From CAWKOH01 sp963851245 (GTDB taxonomy: Bacteria > Actinomycetota > Acidimicrobiia > Acidimicrobiales > Palsa-688): a stretch of 64,000 bases of DNA. Position 1 is the stretch's first letter, and each line of letters begins with the position of its first letter. Where the stretch lies: positions 10,437 through 74,436 of the forward strand of contig CAWKOH010000015.1 of the NCBI GenBank assembly GCA_963851245.1, read 5' to 3'. Shown piece after piece: positions 7,018-15,694 of this stretch. The position numbers and the translations under genes are program-made. Under the pieces are notes generated by a model. The model had not been told where the DNA came from, made no database searches, and saw only the letters and a list, made by a program, of their open reading frames with translations.

Positions 7018-8010
7018 CTAGGCGTCGGTCGCCACTCCCGTTCCGGTGGCCTGTTTGCCGGGGTGCTGAGCCCGGAACTGCTGGACCGAGCATCCGGTCA
7101 GGACTGTGGGTCCGATCGCCCGGGCGGAGGCACTGCGGGGCAGGTTCAGGAGAGGCCCGAGCTCGCCGAAGTACTGGCCCGGCCCGATCACGGTCACCTT
7201 CTCCTCGGCGCCGTTGTCCCGCTCGCGCAGGATCTCCACTTCCCCCGACTGAACCAGGTACACGAGGTCGCTCGGGTCTCCCTGCCGGAACAGCACCTCA
7301 CCTCCGTCGAGCGTCACCACACGTGGCTCGAGCTGGTCGGCCGCAAGATGCGGTCTGAGCTCGATCACGCGGTCGGCGAGCTGAGTGATGCGATCGTCGT
7401 GAGTGGCTACGACGACCTGCCGGCCGGGAGCCGCCAGGTTTCTCAGCAGCTGCAGGATGCCTTCCACCTGAATGTAGTCGAGGTGGGCGGTTGGCTCGTC
7501 CGCCAGCACAAGAGGCGGATCCTGTACGAGAGCCCGGGCTATGGCCACCCGCTGCTGCTGGCCCCCGGACATCTGGTCCGGGCGGTGGTGGGCCCGCTCG
7601 GCGAGACCCACCTGGTCGAGCAGGGCCGAGGCCTTTCGGTGGGCCACCGAGCGCGCCACCCCGGAGAGCCGCAACGGGACCATGACGTTGGATCGGGCGC
7701 TGAGACTCGGGATCAGGTTGAAAGCTTGGAAAACGACGCCGACGGTGTGGCGACGGTAAGTCGACAGTGCGGTACCGCGTAGCTGGGTCACTTCATCATC
7801 CCGGAGCCGGATCGATCCGGAAGTTGGCTTCAGGAGACCGGCCAGGCAGGAGAGCAGGGTCGTCTTGCCGCAGCCCGATGGTCCGAGCAGCACGACCAGC
7901 TCACCATCGTCGGCGTCGAAGCTGAGGCCGTCCAGGGGCCGGATCTTGTAGCCACCGGAGCTGAACTCGACGGTCAGGTTTTCGATCGACAATGTCGCCG
8001 GAGTCGTCAT
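7018..8010 (-). CDS. ABC transporter ATP-binding protein with C-terminal cyclic-nucleotide-binding domain
   Basis: The 330-residue product combines a MacB/LolD-type ATPase (about 1-225) with a Crp-like cNMP-binding domain (about 230-325). Walker A is GPSGCGKTT, the signature is MSGGQQQRVAIARAL, and Walker B is LVLADEPTAHLD. The second domain shows GGEVLFRQGDPSDLVYLVQSGEVEI and GQYFGELG, close to the phosphate-binding cassette consensus. It starts 5 bases after the permease stop, so the pair forms one exporter or lipid-handling complex at the membrane. The fusion suggests ATPase activity gated by a bound ligand. Similar ATPase/permease pairs of near-identical size exist in mycobacteria, annotated only loosely as amino-acid transporters. 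Confidence 0.87.
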   Translation of the reverse strand: MTTPATLSIENLTVEFSSGGYKIRPLDGLSFDADDGELVVLLGPSGCGKTTLLSCLAGLLKPTSGSIRLRDDEVTQLRGTALSTYRRHTVGVVFQAFNLIPSLSARSNVMVPLRLSGVARSVAHRKASALLDQVGLAERAHHRPDQMSGGQQQRVAIARALVQDPPLVLADEPTAHLDYIQVEGILQLLRNLAAPGRQVVVATHDDRITQLADRVIELRPHLAADQLEPRVVTLDGGEVLFRQGDPSDLVYLVQSGEVEILRERDNGAEEKVTVIGPGQYFGELGPLLNLPRSASARAIGPTVLTGCSVQQFRAQHPGKQATGTGVATDA

Positions 8011-8015
8011 CGGAG

Positions 8016-9065
8016 TCAGCCTCCGAAGGCGGCGGCCGGATCGGCCCCGGTCGCCCGCCGCAGGGCCACCAGACTCGAGAGGAGCCCTACCACCACCGCC
8101 ACGATCGGCAGCGTGGCGTAAGCACTGGCCGGGATGTCGACGGGCTGGGCGAACATACCGCCCATGAAATTGGAGATGATCAAGGCAAACGCCGCCGCCA
8201 ACAGCGTCACTGTCACCGCCTGTAAGGCCAGGCTCCCGAAGAGCAGCAGAGAAGAAGAGCCGAGCGCTTTCAGGATGGCGAAATCGCGGACTCTCTGCAG
8301 CGCGGACACATAAAGAAGAGCGGCGATGATGATGGCCGCCACTATCCACATGAAGATCTTCGAGTTGTTGATCGACTTAACCCCGGCCGACAGCGCCTGC
8401 AACGTGCTCTGCTCGACGGCGTGGTTGCTCAAGACGGTCAGGCCGGCCGGTGCCTGGGACGGAGATCCACTGGTCACGACCGCCGTGATCATTGGACGGC
8501 CACCGAGAGCGAGAGCCTGAGTGTCGGGCAGCGTCATGTAGATGATGGGAGTGCCGCCCAGGAGGGTGCGATTGTGCACCTGGCCGACCACCGTGAAGTG
8601 CATGGAGCCCACCGTGATGCGGTCGCCCACGCCTGCCCCGGCTCTGGTGTCGGCCACCACTTGGCCGGCTCCAGACAAGGCGTGACCCGATCTGACGGCG
8701 GGATCTCCGAGGCCTCCCAGTTCGACTCCGAACACCATGACGGTCTTGTTGGAGCCGTTGATCTGAGCCACCTGGCTCGGAATGATCGCCATCGGGTCGG
8801 CTCTGGTCACCCCGGGGGAGTGCGCGATGAGCACGGCGTCGGACTGTGGGAAGACGCTGACGGCGGTGATCCGGCCGTTGGCATTGCTGCTCAGCACCCA
8901 TCCCTGCGCCCCCACCGCGCCGACTGTTCGGTTGATCTCCGCGCTGAAGCCGCCGGCCAGTCCGGCCAGCAGGAGGCTCATCGCCAGCACCACTCCGGCC
9001 CCCACGATCGCAATCAGAAACTGGCGATAACGGTAAGCCAGATCCGCAAAAGTCACGCCCCACAT
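8016..9065 (-). CDS. FtsX/MacB-type ABC transporter permease
   Basis: The 349-residue membrane protein has one N-terminal transmembrane helix (FLIAIVGAGVVLAMSLLLAGL), a large extracytoplasmic domain of roughly 190 residues, and three C-terminal helices (around 240-340). This is the topology of MacB/FtsX/LolC-type permeases, which act in mechanotransmission or lipid/lipoprotein export rather than simple import. It pairs with the adjacent ATPase gene. The start ATG at 9065 opens with MWGVTFADLAYRYRQF, the usual cytoplasmic lead. The substrate is unknown. Confidence 0.87.
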   Translation of the reverse strand: MWGVTFADLAYRYRQFLIAIVGAGVVLAMSLLLAGLAGGFSAEINRTVGAVGAQGWVLSSNANGRITAVSVFPQSDAVLIAHSPGVTRADPMAIIPSQVAQINGSNKTVMVFGVELGGLGDPAVRSGHALSGAGQVVADTRAGAGVGDRITVGSMHFTVVGQVHNRTLLGGTPIIYMTLPDTQALALGGRPMITAVVTSGSPSQAPAGLTVLSNHAVEQSTLQALSAGVKSINNSKIFMWIVAAIIIAALLYVSALQRVRDFAILKALGSSSLLLFGSLALQAVTVTLLAAAFALIISNFMGGMFAQPVDIPASAYATLPIVAVVVGLLSSLVALRRATGADPAAAFGG

Positions 9066-9251
9066 GGCCAGGAGTATGGCATGAATTAGCGAGAGCGCGA
9101 TGGTTCACCTGTCCCTTCGGCGGGGGGTTCACGCCGGCTATCGCTGTTCTAGGATCGTCGTGGATCATTCGATTGTGTCGAGGTCGACTTCCCCCGCCCC
9201 GGCCAGGGATGTCATCGCACAGCCCGATCATTTCCGCCGCAAGGAGTCGCT

Positions 9252-10805
9252 ATGACCGAGCCCAGAGCAGTGCATGCTCGGTCCCGGAACCTGGTCCTGG
9301 CGGCCATGATCTTCGCCGTCGCTATGACCTTCATCGATCAGACGATCGTGTCGATCGCGGCGCCGAACATACAGAAGGAGCTCCACCTCTCGAACACGGG
9401 AATTCAGTGGGCTATCAACGCCTACCTGCTGGCACTGGCCGCTTTCTTTGCTTTCGGTGGCCGGCTCGCCGATACCGTGGGTCACTGCAAGATGGTCGTG
9501 CTCGGGGTGATCGTCTTCGCCTTTGCTTCGGCGATGTGCGGCCTGACACCCAAGGGCAGTGCGGCCGAGGCGTGGCTCATCACCTTTCGGGCGGTCCAGG
9601 GCGCCGGGGGAGCCATCATGTTCCCAGCCGCCCTGGGCATCGTGGTTCAGACTTTTGCATTGCGCGAGCGGGGCCGGGCCCTGGCTTTGTTCTTCGGTAT
9701 CGCCGGTGGATTGACCGCGATCGGCCCGATTCTCGGTGGTTACCTGACGGAGTGGACCTGGCGGGCCATCTTCTGGGTGAACATCCCCGTCGCCGTCATC
9801 GCCCTCATCCTTATCGCCGTGTCCCGCCCGGTGACGGAGTACCAGTGGGCTCCCATTGACTACCGCGGCCTGGTCCTGATCGCAGGCGGGGTGGCCCTGA
9901 GCGTCGTCGGCTTCCAGCAGTCGGCCATCTGGGGATGGAGCAATCCGTGGACGGTGATTTGCATCGTGGCCGGCGTCGCTCTCCTGGTGGCATTCGTGTT
10001 CGTCGAGCGGCGCACCGCTCAACCGCTCATGCAGGTGGACATCTTCCGTATTCGAGCCTTCGCGGCGGAGAACATGGTGCTTTTCACCACCATGCTCGTG
10101 TTCGTCCCCGTGTTCTTTTTTGCCAGTGAGTACGCCCAAATCGCTCTGGGGAAGACAGCTCAACAGGCCGGGCTCTATCTTCTGTACTTCTTCCTGGGAT
10201 TCGTCGTGATGTCTCAGGTCGGTGGGCGCATCCTCGACCGCCGGGGTGCCAAACGCCCGGTTGTCATCGGCTGCGCCCTGGCCGCGGTGGGATTTGGCCT
10301 CTGGGCCAGCAAGATGACGCAGCTGAATTTCTCGAACCAGGTTTGGCCTGTAGTCCTGGCCGGCGCCGGCATGGGTCTCATGCTCACGCCCGCGAGCACC
10401 GACGCGGTCAACCGGGCCTCACGCCTGTCCTACGGTGAGGCAACCGGCATCACACAGACCGTTCGGAACTACGCCGCCAGCCTCGGCCTGGCGATCCTCG
10501 GCACCATCCTGGTCACCCAACTGCGGTCCCGGGTGACCTCGTCACTGGTGGCCCAGGGGGCGACCCGGGCCCACGCCCGGGCCGAGGCGGCGACGATCGG
10601 GCAGCTCCAGAGTGGCAGCTCGAACGCGTCGGCCATCCCGCACTTCATTCGCCTCGACTTCGCCTACGCGTCGCGCACCGTTTTTTACGTCATGGCCGGG
10701 ATCATGGCGGCCGCCGCGCTGGTGGCTCTCATCGGTCTGGAGCCGGGCCTTCAGGAGGATATGACGGACAGCAAAGGGGAGCAGGAGATCCATGACCAGA
10801 TCTGA
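9252..10805 (+). CDS. MFS transporter, DHA2 (14-helix drug exporter) family
   Basis: The 517-residue integral membrane protein has 14 predicted hydrophobic segments. MFS motif A appears as GGRLADTVGHCK (about residue 75), and the antiporter motif C as GGLTAIGPILGG (about 155), which marks proton-coupled drug exporters of the QacA/EmrB group. The ATG is preceded by AAGGAG five bases upstream. The region 9066-9251 separates it from the divergent ABC operon and should hold both promoters. The substrate cannot be predicted. Confidence 0.92.
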   Translation: MTEPRAVHARSRNLVLAAMIFAVAMTFIDQTIVSIAAPNIQKELHLSNTGIQWAINAYLLALAAFFAFGGRLADTVGHCKMVVLGVIVFAFASAMCGLTPKGSAAEAWLITFRAVQGAGGAIMFPAALGIVVQTFALRERGRALALFFGIAGGLTAIGPILGGYLTEWTWRAIFWVNIPVAVIALILIAVSRPVTEYQWAPIDYRGLVLIAGGVALSVVGFQQSAIWGWSNPWTVICIVAGVALLVAFVFVERRTAQPLMQVDIFRIRAFAAENMVLFTTMLVFVPVFFFASEYAQIALGKTAQQAGLYLLYFFLGFVVMSQVGGRILDRRGAKRPVVIGCALAAVGFGLWASKMTQLNFSNQVWPVVLAGAGMGLMLTPASTDAVNRASRLSYGEATGITQTVRNYAASLGLAILGTILVTQLRSRVTSSLVAQGATRAHARAEAATIGQLQSGSSNASAIPHFIRLDFAYASRTVFYVMAGIMAAAALVALIGLEPGLQEDMTDSKGEQEIHDQI

Positions 10806-10849
10806 CGCACCGGTCGAACCGGCGCGCCGAGGTGCCTGCTAGAAGAGGC

Positions 10850-11215
10850 TCAGGCCGCGGCTGGCTTGGCTACGCCGCCGACCAGGCGCTCGGCGAGCTC
10901 TCGCTGAGCGTCGATCATCGTTTGGGCCAGTTCGAACCCGGCGGCCACGCTCTCCCGAGCGTCGAAGCGGGGGAGGCTCCAGAGGGACCCGTCGAGGCCC
11001 TTCGATACCGCGCTGGCCACCGACCCGATCGCCTGATTGGCCAACACCTGGTTTCGCTTCATCGACACCAGGGTGGCGTCCGCCACCGTGTCGGAGAACT
11101 TCCGCGCCTGCCCGAAGGCCGACTCGAAGAGGTCCTGTGCTTGCTTGATGGAGTCCTCGGTCGCGCTGAGGACGGCGGTGGCGAAGTCGGTCGAGGTCTG
11201 CTTGGCAGCTGTCAC
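10850..11215 (-). CDS. Phasin-like polyhydroxyalkanoate granule/surface protein
   Basis: The 121-residue Ala-rich, fully helical protein starts at GTG 11215 behind AGGAG eight bases upstream. A longer frame to 11278 exists but would translate through the promoter. The pattern of amphipathic helices without Cys or membrane spans (SIKQAQDLFESAFGQARKFSDTV, and AQTMIDAQRELAERLVG) resembles phasins, which coat polyhydroxyalkanoate granules; mycobacterial HBHA is a helical relative in overall style. It neighbours an acyl-CoA ligase and an XRE regulator, which fits a storage or lipid-body role. The family call rests on composition and context rather than a sharp motif. Confidence 0.65.
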   Translation of the reverse strand: MTAAKQTSTDFATAVLSATEDSIKQAQDLFESAFGQARKFSDTVADATLVSMKRNQVLANQAIGSVASAVSKGLDGSLWSLPRFDARESVAAGFELAQTMIDAQRELAERLVGGVAKPAAA

Positions 11216-11249
11216 GTTCAAATCTCCTACTGTCAGGGGGTTCCTTTTG

Positions 11250-11278
11250 AAGATACAGCACAGTGCTAAATAAATCAA
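11250..11278 (-). promoter_or_regulatory. Sigma-70 promoter with palindromic operator in spacer (phasin gene)
   Basis: On the minus strand, TTGATT (11278-11273), a 17-base spacer, and TATCTT (11255-11250) form a good -35/-10 pair 35 bases before the GTG start. The spacer contains a perfect 11-base palindrome, AGCACTGTGCT (11257-11267). A repressor bound there would block polymerase directly. Confidence 0.7.
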
Positions 11279-11300
11279 GCAAACCCGCTTGGCCCGGCCT

Positions 11301-12851
11301 CTACTCGACTGACCGGTCCCGTCCTTCCCAGTAGGGTGCCCGCAATTCCCGCTTGAGGACTTTCATGGCGGCGGAAAGCGGCAGAGGGTCGGCGCGGAAC
11401 ACCACCACCTTGGGAACCTTGTATCCGGCAATGCGCTCGCGCGCCCACGCCTTGATCTCGTCCTCGGTGACGCTGGCATCAGGCCGGGGGACGACGATAG
11501 CCATAACGGCCTCGCCCCATTGCTCGGAGGGGACGCCGATGACGGCCACCTGCGCCACCGCCGGGTGACTGGCCACCGCATTCTCGACCTCGGCGGAGTA
11601 CACGTTCTCACCTCCGGTCACGATCATGTCCTTGACCCGGTCGACGAGATAGAGGTAGCCCTCCGAGTCCACGTAGCCGGCGTCGCCGGTGTGGTACCAG
11701 CCGTCCCGGAAAGCCAGCTCCGTCTCCTCGGGCCGGTTCCAGTACTCCCGCATGTAGTTGCCGGCCTTGGCGCAGACCTCCCCTGAGGCGCCGGCACCGA
11801 CCTCGGAACCCTGCTCCTCTCTTATCGAGATCACGGAACCGGGCATGGGGCGACCGGCCGAGCGGAGCAGGTCTCCGCCGCGGCGGTGCTCCTCGGGACC
11901 CAAGCAGGTCAGCAGCCCGCAGCTCTCCGTCATCCCGTAACCCTGATAGATGGCCATTTCGGGGAAGAGGGCCAGCACCCGTTCCAGCAAGGCGGTGGGC
12001 ATCGGCGAGGCCCCGTACGTGAGTACTTTCAGCGACTTGAGGCGATCGGCCCGGAAGGCGGGGTGATCGAGGAGCATCCCGATCATGGTGGGAACCATCA
12101 CCGTCATGGTGACCTGATCCCGCTCGATCGCGTCCAGCACCGCCTCGGGACTGAACAGCGGAACCGACGTCGTAACCCCCCCGACGGCCGGTATGGCCAG
12201 TATCCCTCCCAGCGAGGCGGCGTGGAACATCGGGGTCTGGTGCAGGTATACGAAATCCTGGGACATGCCCCAGCGGGTCGCCACCTTGTAGATGTCGAGC
12301 ATGAGCGCTCGGTTGTCCAGCACCACCCCCTTGGGTAGACCCGTGGTGCCCCCCGTGTACATCAAGATGGCGATGTCGTCCTCTTCTCGCTCCTCCGGCA
12401 GCTTGGCCTGGCCCGCCTGGATCAAGGATTCGAAACTCAGATCGGAGTCGCCCTCGCCGATCATGACGACCTTCTCGACCCCGGCTACTTGACGGACCCC
12501 TTCTATGAGAGGGGCGAAAAAGCTGTCCACGAAGCAGACCTTGGCTCCCGAATCGGACAGGATGAAGGACAGCTCCTTGGGGGCCAGGCGAAGGTTCAGA
12601 GGGTTGATGATGCTGCCACCCAGGAAGCCGGCGTGGTAGAGCTCCAGGTAGGCGTGCCCGTTCAGGGCCATCACCGCGAAGCGCTCGCCAGGCCCGATTC
12701 CCAGCTCAGCCCTCATGCCGTCGGCCAGCCGGCAGACCCGATCCAGGTGCTCGGCGTAGGTGGACCGGAACGGTCCGTCGATGACCGCGGTCGTGTCGGG
12801 CAGGCGTTCGACCGTCGGCAAGAGGAATCGGTGGTACACGAGCTCCTTCAC
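11301..12851 (-). CDS. Acyl-CoA synthetase (AMP-dependent ligase)
   Basis: The 516-residue ANL-superfamily enzyme activates a carboxylic acid through an acyl-adenylate to its CoA thioester. The P-loop is MYTGGTTGLPKGVV (about 175-188), the A5 motif YQGYGMTESCG, A7 WYHTGDAGYVD, and A8 DRVKDMIVTGGENVYSAEVE. The C-terminal catalytic lysine lies in AAMKVLKRELR, slightly different from the usual NPxGK. The GTG/ATG start at 12851 follows GGAGGAGGG. Chain length of the substrate is unknown; the adjacent phasin-like gene suggests fatty acid or polyester metabolism. Confidence 0.9.
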   Translation of the reverse strand: MKELVYHRFLLPTVERLPDTTAVIDGPFRSTYAEHLDRVCRLADGMRAELGIGPGERFAVMALNGHAYLELYHAGFLGGSIINPLNLRLAPKELSFILSDSGAKVCFVDSFFAPLIEGVRQVAGVEKVVMIGEGDSDLSFESLIQAGQAKLPEEREEDDIAILMYTGGTTGLPKGVVLDNRALMLDIYKVATRWGMSQDFVYLHQTPMFHAASLGGILAIPAVGGVTTSVPLFSPEAVLDAIERDQVTMTVMVPTMIGMLLDHPAFRADRLKSLKVLTYGASPMPTALLERVLALFPEMAIYQGYGMTESCGLLTCLGPEEHRRGGDLLRSAGRPMPGSVISIREEQGSEVGAGASGEVCAKAGNYMREYWNRPEETELAFRDGWYHTGDAGYVDSEGYLYLVDRVKDMIVTGGENVYSAEVENAVASHPAVAQVAVIGVPSEQWGEAVMAIVVPRPDASVTEDEIKAWARERIAGYKVPKVVVFRADPLPLSAAMKVLKRELRAPYWEGRDRSVE

Positions 12852-12932
12852 CGGTCCCTCCTCCCTGCGTGGTCACACGTCACGCGTCGTCCCCGGATCA
12901 TAGGACGGCGTGGGCGGTTTATCGGGTGGCGG

Positions 12933-12938
12933 TACCCT
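12933..12938 (+). promoter_or_regulatory. -10 element TACCCT, likely leaderless start of XRE gene
   Basis: TACCCT lies 8 bases before the ATG at 12947, and no Shine-Dalgarno sequence is present between them. With the usual 6-7 base distance from -10 to the transcription start, the mRNA would begin at or next to the start codon. Confidence 0.5.
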
Positions 12939-12946
12939 GTTGGCTC

Positions 12947-13366
12947 ATGGTGGACTTCGAGGCGCGGCGTTCTGCCCTCGGAGCCTTCATAAGGTCTCAG
13001 CGGGAGATGGCCAACCTGTCACTGAGACAGATGGCCGCCCTGGCCGACATATCGAACCCCTACTTGAGCCAGATCGAGCGCGGCCTGCACGAACCGTCAG
13101 TGCACGTCCTGCGGTCGATCGCCCAGGCGCTGAACCTCTCCGCCGAGACCCTTCTGGCCCAAGCCGGCCTCATCGACAGGTCCAATGGCCGCCCACCGGG
13201 GGGAGACACGGTAGAGGCCATCCGGTCCGACGCCCGTCTTACCGACCAGCAGAAGCAGGCCCTGCTGGCCGTGTACCAGAGCTACTGCGCCGACAATGAG
13301 GCGGCGGCCGGTCGAGAGGCCGCGGTCAAACGAGCAGGCGCTCGTCGGGAGCGCGAACACCGATAA
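12947..13366 (+). CDS. XRE-family transcriptional regulator
   Basis: The 139-residue regulator has a Cro/C1-type helix-turn-helix at about residues 8-65: LGAFIRSQREMANLSLRQMAAL, then NPYLSQIERG and HVLRSIAQALNLS. The ATG at 12947 sits just before this domain; the open frame to its left contains no conserved sequence. In mycobacteria a very similar XRE protein is encoded directly upstream of the HBHA gene, and here a phasin/HBHA-style helical protein lies two genes away, so control of that gene through the palindrome at 11257-11267 is a plausible inference. Its 3' end overlaps the convergent gene by 41 bases. Confidence 0.88.
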   Translation: MVDFEARRSALGAFIRSQREMANLSLRQMAALADISNPYLSQIERGLHEPSVHVLRSIAQALNLSAETLLAQAGLIDRSNGRPPGGDTVEAIRSDARLTDQQKQALLAVYQSYCADNEAAAGREAAVKRAGARREREHR

Positions 13367-13811
13367 CGGCGAGAGCCCGGCCCATGCCGAGCCACGCCCC
13401 GCAACACATGGTGAGGTCGGCGATCTCGTCGTCCCGGTAGGCCCCCCGCAGCCGGCCCCAGAACTCATCGTCCATGGCCAGGTGGTCGAGGGCGAAGCGC
13501 TGGGCGAACTCCGCCGCCAGCCGCTCCCGGACGCTCAGTCGGTCGCTGTCCCGCCAGCCGGCGATGTCGTCATAAAACTCTTCGTGGATGCCCGCTTCGG
13601 CTGCCCCCTTGGCGCGGGCGGCCCGGCAGACGGCGCAGTCGTTGATGAGGGCAATGGTGTACCGGGCCGCTTCCCGCTCCCGGACATCGAGGTGAGAGTG
13701 GTTGTAGACGGCGTCGGAGAAGCTGCCCATGCCCTGGGCGATCTCGGGCCTCGACACCATCCAGTCCACGTGCTCGCCGAGGCCGGTGTCGGAGAAGTCG
13801 ATTCGTGTCAT
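13326..13811 (-). CDS. Carboxymuconolactone decarboxylase family (AhpD-like) protein
   Basis: The 161-residue all-helical protein carries a CxxC redox motif in NDCAVCRAARAKGAAEAG at about residues 57-75, the hallmark position of AhpD-like alkylhydroperoxidases within the carboxymuconolactone decarboxylase superfamily. Members act as thiol peroxidases or in aromatic degradation; the CxxC here favours the peroxidase-like group. The ATG start at 13811 is unambiguous. The 3' end overlaps the convergent XRE gene. Confidence 0.85.
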   Translation of the reverse strand: MTRIDFSDTGLGEHVDWMVSRPEIAQGMGSFSDAVYNHSHLDVREREAARYTIALINDCAVCRAARAKGAAEAGIHEEFYDDIAGWRDSDRLSVRERLAAEFAQRFALDHLAMDDEFWGRLRGAYRDDEIADLTMCCGAWLGMGRALAVIGVRAPDERLLV

Positions 13812-13963
13812 GGCGCGATCCTAAGTGCTGGCGACAAATCAAATCTTGAGAAAAAGTCGTGAACCGCGCACCGAAGGGGCCCAAGTGACGCGATGATGCA
13901 GAAAGACGCGGGTGTCGGCGCCTTCAAGCACCCCAGTCGTCCCGACCGCAGAAGGGAGGATCG

Positions 13964-14776
13964 GTGAGCATGGCCATGTCGCTCACAGGGACCTTTGATG
14001 CCTTGGACTTTGCCGAAGTGCTGGAGCTCCTGGCTCGCAGGTCGTGCACCGGCCGTCTGAGTATCCGGGCCGGCTCAGTGCACGCGACCGTCCACCTCGA
14101 TGACGGGTCCGCCGTGGGGGTCGAAGTCAGCGGGACCGGTTGGCGGGACCCGGGGCGCAGCTGGCGGACATCACTGGAAGAGGTCTGCTTTCAGATCTTG
14201 CGGTCCGGGCGGGGATCCTTCGAGTTCCAGCCGGCCGAAAGGCGGGAGACGCCGGCCACCGGCTCGGTACGGCTAACCGAGGTGGTGGCGGTGGCGCAGA
14301 AGCGGCTGGCGCTCTGGCGGGAGGTGGAGTCGGTCATCCCGTCGATGAGCGCTATACCTCAGCTGTCCGAGGGGCTCATCACCGATGCCATGACAGTCAA
14401 TCAGGAGCAGTGGCGGGTCATATGCGCCGTCGACGGTCGCCGGACGATTGCCGCTGTGGCCCGACGGCTGGATATGGACCAGCTGGGCCTGGCCCAGATC
14501 CTCAAACCGCTGGTGGAGGACGGCGCGCTCGCGCTCGTGCGTCCCGAGAGCCTGCCGAGGTCGGCTCTGATGATCCGCACTGAATCGGTAGACGCAGTAC
14601 CCGGAGAGGACGGCAGTGCCGACGCCCCGTTCCGTTTCGACGCCATCGAGTCCGAGTCCGAGAACGATGATGAGGGCTCGGAGACCGGGTCGCGGCGCTC
14701 TCCGCTGGTGATACCCGCTTATCGCATCAGGACGCGGCGTGCCGGCATGGCTGCGGGCACCGCCCCCGTCACTTAG
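13964..14776 (+). CDS. DUF4388 domain-containing protein
   Basis: The 270-residue product starts at GTG 13964 behind GGGAGGA. Residues 5-100 match DUF4388 (LTGTFDALDFAEVLELLARRSCTGRLSI, VHLDDGSAVGVEV), a domain found in proteins linked to two-component signalling and surface motility in other phyla. Residues about 135-190 form a winged-helix-like segment (RTIAAVARRLDMDQLGLAQILKPLVEDG). The tail is acidic and then basic and appears disordered. It is followed 21 bases later by a membrane protein gene, so the two probably form an operon. The molecular role is unknown. Confidence 0.8.
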   Translation: MSMAMSLTGTFDALDFAEVLELLARRSCTGRLSIRAGSVHATVHLDDGSAVGVEVSGTGWRDPGRSWRTSLEEVCFQILRSGRGSFEFQPAERRETPATGSVRLTEVVAVAQKRLALWREVESVIPSMSAIPQLSEGLITDAMTVNQEQWRVICAVDGRRTIAAVARRLDMDQLGLAQILKPLVEDGALALVRPESLPRSALMIRTESVDAVPGEDGSADAPFRFDAIESESENDDEGSETGSRRSPLVIPAYRIRTRRAGMAAGTAPVT

Positions 14777-14797
14777 CGGCCGGCGGGCCGGCCTCCC

Positions 14798-15685
14798 ATG
14801 GACTTCACTGTCGCTCTCATCCTGGTCGGGATCGGGGTGGTCGCCATCCTGGCCCGCGAGGGTTACCAAAGAGCCCACGCCCGGCCGACGGCCCGCTATC
14901 TCGAAGCGTTGCGCCGGGTGCATGACACGGCCCATGGTGAGACGGAGCTGCCACTGGGCAACCACGCCGCCGCGCCGGGCACCGAGGCCCCCTCGCCTTC
15001 GCCGTTCGGGGTCGACGCCGCCGGACCAGGTCTGGAGGCGCCTCCGCTGCTGGGGGGCGATATCACCGGTCCAGGTCTGGAGGCGCCCCCGCCGGCCCCG
15101 GTGGCACCTTCCGCCCGGCCCTGGGCCGACGTGCTCGGATCGGGAGTGGCTCGGCGTTCCTCACGGCCCCGTCCCTTCGCCGGAGGACGGGTGATCCTGG
15201 TCGGGGCCGTGGTCGTGGCGCTCGTGGCGGTGTCGGGCCTCGGTTACCTGCTGGCCCACCACGGGGGTTCGGCGCCTACCGGAGCTACCGCTCCGACGAC
15301 GGCGCCGGCCGGGGCGAGGAAGTCGAGTCCAACGACGACTGTCGCACCGGCTACCCTGCCTCCCGGTCCGGTCGTAACGGCCGGGGCCCAGAGCTCCGGG
15401 TCAGCCGCCTACACCGTGTCGTCGGGCCCGGTCCAGCTCGCTCTGGCCGCATCCAGCCGCTGCTGGATTGAGCTGCGGGCGGTCTCGGCCATAGGCCCGA
15501 TCGTGTTCGAGGGTGTCTTGGGTCCAGGCGCCAGCCGGGCGTTCGAGAACGCCGTGGGCCTGTGGGTACGGCTCGGCTATCCGCCCGGAGTGGCGTTGGC
15601 CGTGGACGGGCGCCCGGTGGGCCTGCCGGCGTCGGCGTCCCCGCTGGATGTCACGGTGAACAGCGCCGCAGCCAACACGGCCTGA
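14798..15685 (+). CDS. Single-pass membrane protein with RodZ-type C-terminal (DUF4115) domain
   Basis: The 295-residue product has an N-terminal hydrophobic segment (VALILVGIGVVAILA), a Pro/Gly-rich region containing a duplicated 17-base stretch (CCAGGTCTGGAGGCGCC at 15026 and 15071), a second transmembrane helix (VILVGAVVVALVAVSGLGYLLA, about 130-152), a Thr/Pro-rich linker, and a C-terminal domain from about 205. That domain reads LALAASSRCWIELRAVS, then GPGASRAFENAVGLWVRLGYPPGVALAVDGRPV, which matches the RodZ C-terminal DUF4115 fold. No helix-turn-helix is present, so this is not canonical RodZ. It may link the DUF4388 protein to the envelope. Confidence 0.72.
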   Translation: MDFTVALILVGIGVVAILAREGYQRAHARPTARYLEALRRVHDTAHGETELPLGNHAAAPGTEAPSPSPFGVDAAGPGLEAPPLLGGDITGPGLEAPPPAPVAPSARPWADVLGSGVARRSSRPRPFAGGRVILVGAVVVALVAVSGLGYLLAHHGGSAPTGATAPTTAPAGARKSSPTTTVAPATLPPGPVVTAGAQSSGSAAYTVSSGPVQLALAASSRCWIELRAVSAIGPIVFEGVLGPGASRAFENAVGLWVRLGYPPGVALAVDGRPVGLPASASPLDVTVNSAAANTA

Positions 15686-15694
15686 CTTTCGCCA

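Noticed and set aside
9228..10163. Minus-strand open frame opposite the MFS gene, rich in His, Asp and Glu
   Set aside because: Composition mirrors a transporter gene read backwards; no family motif.
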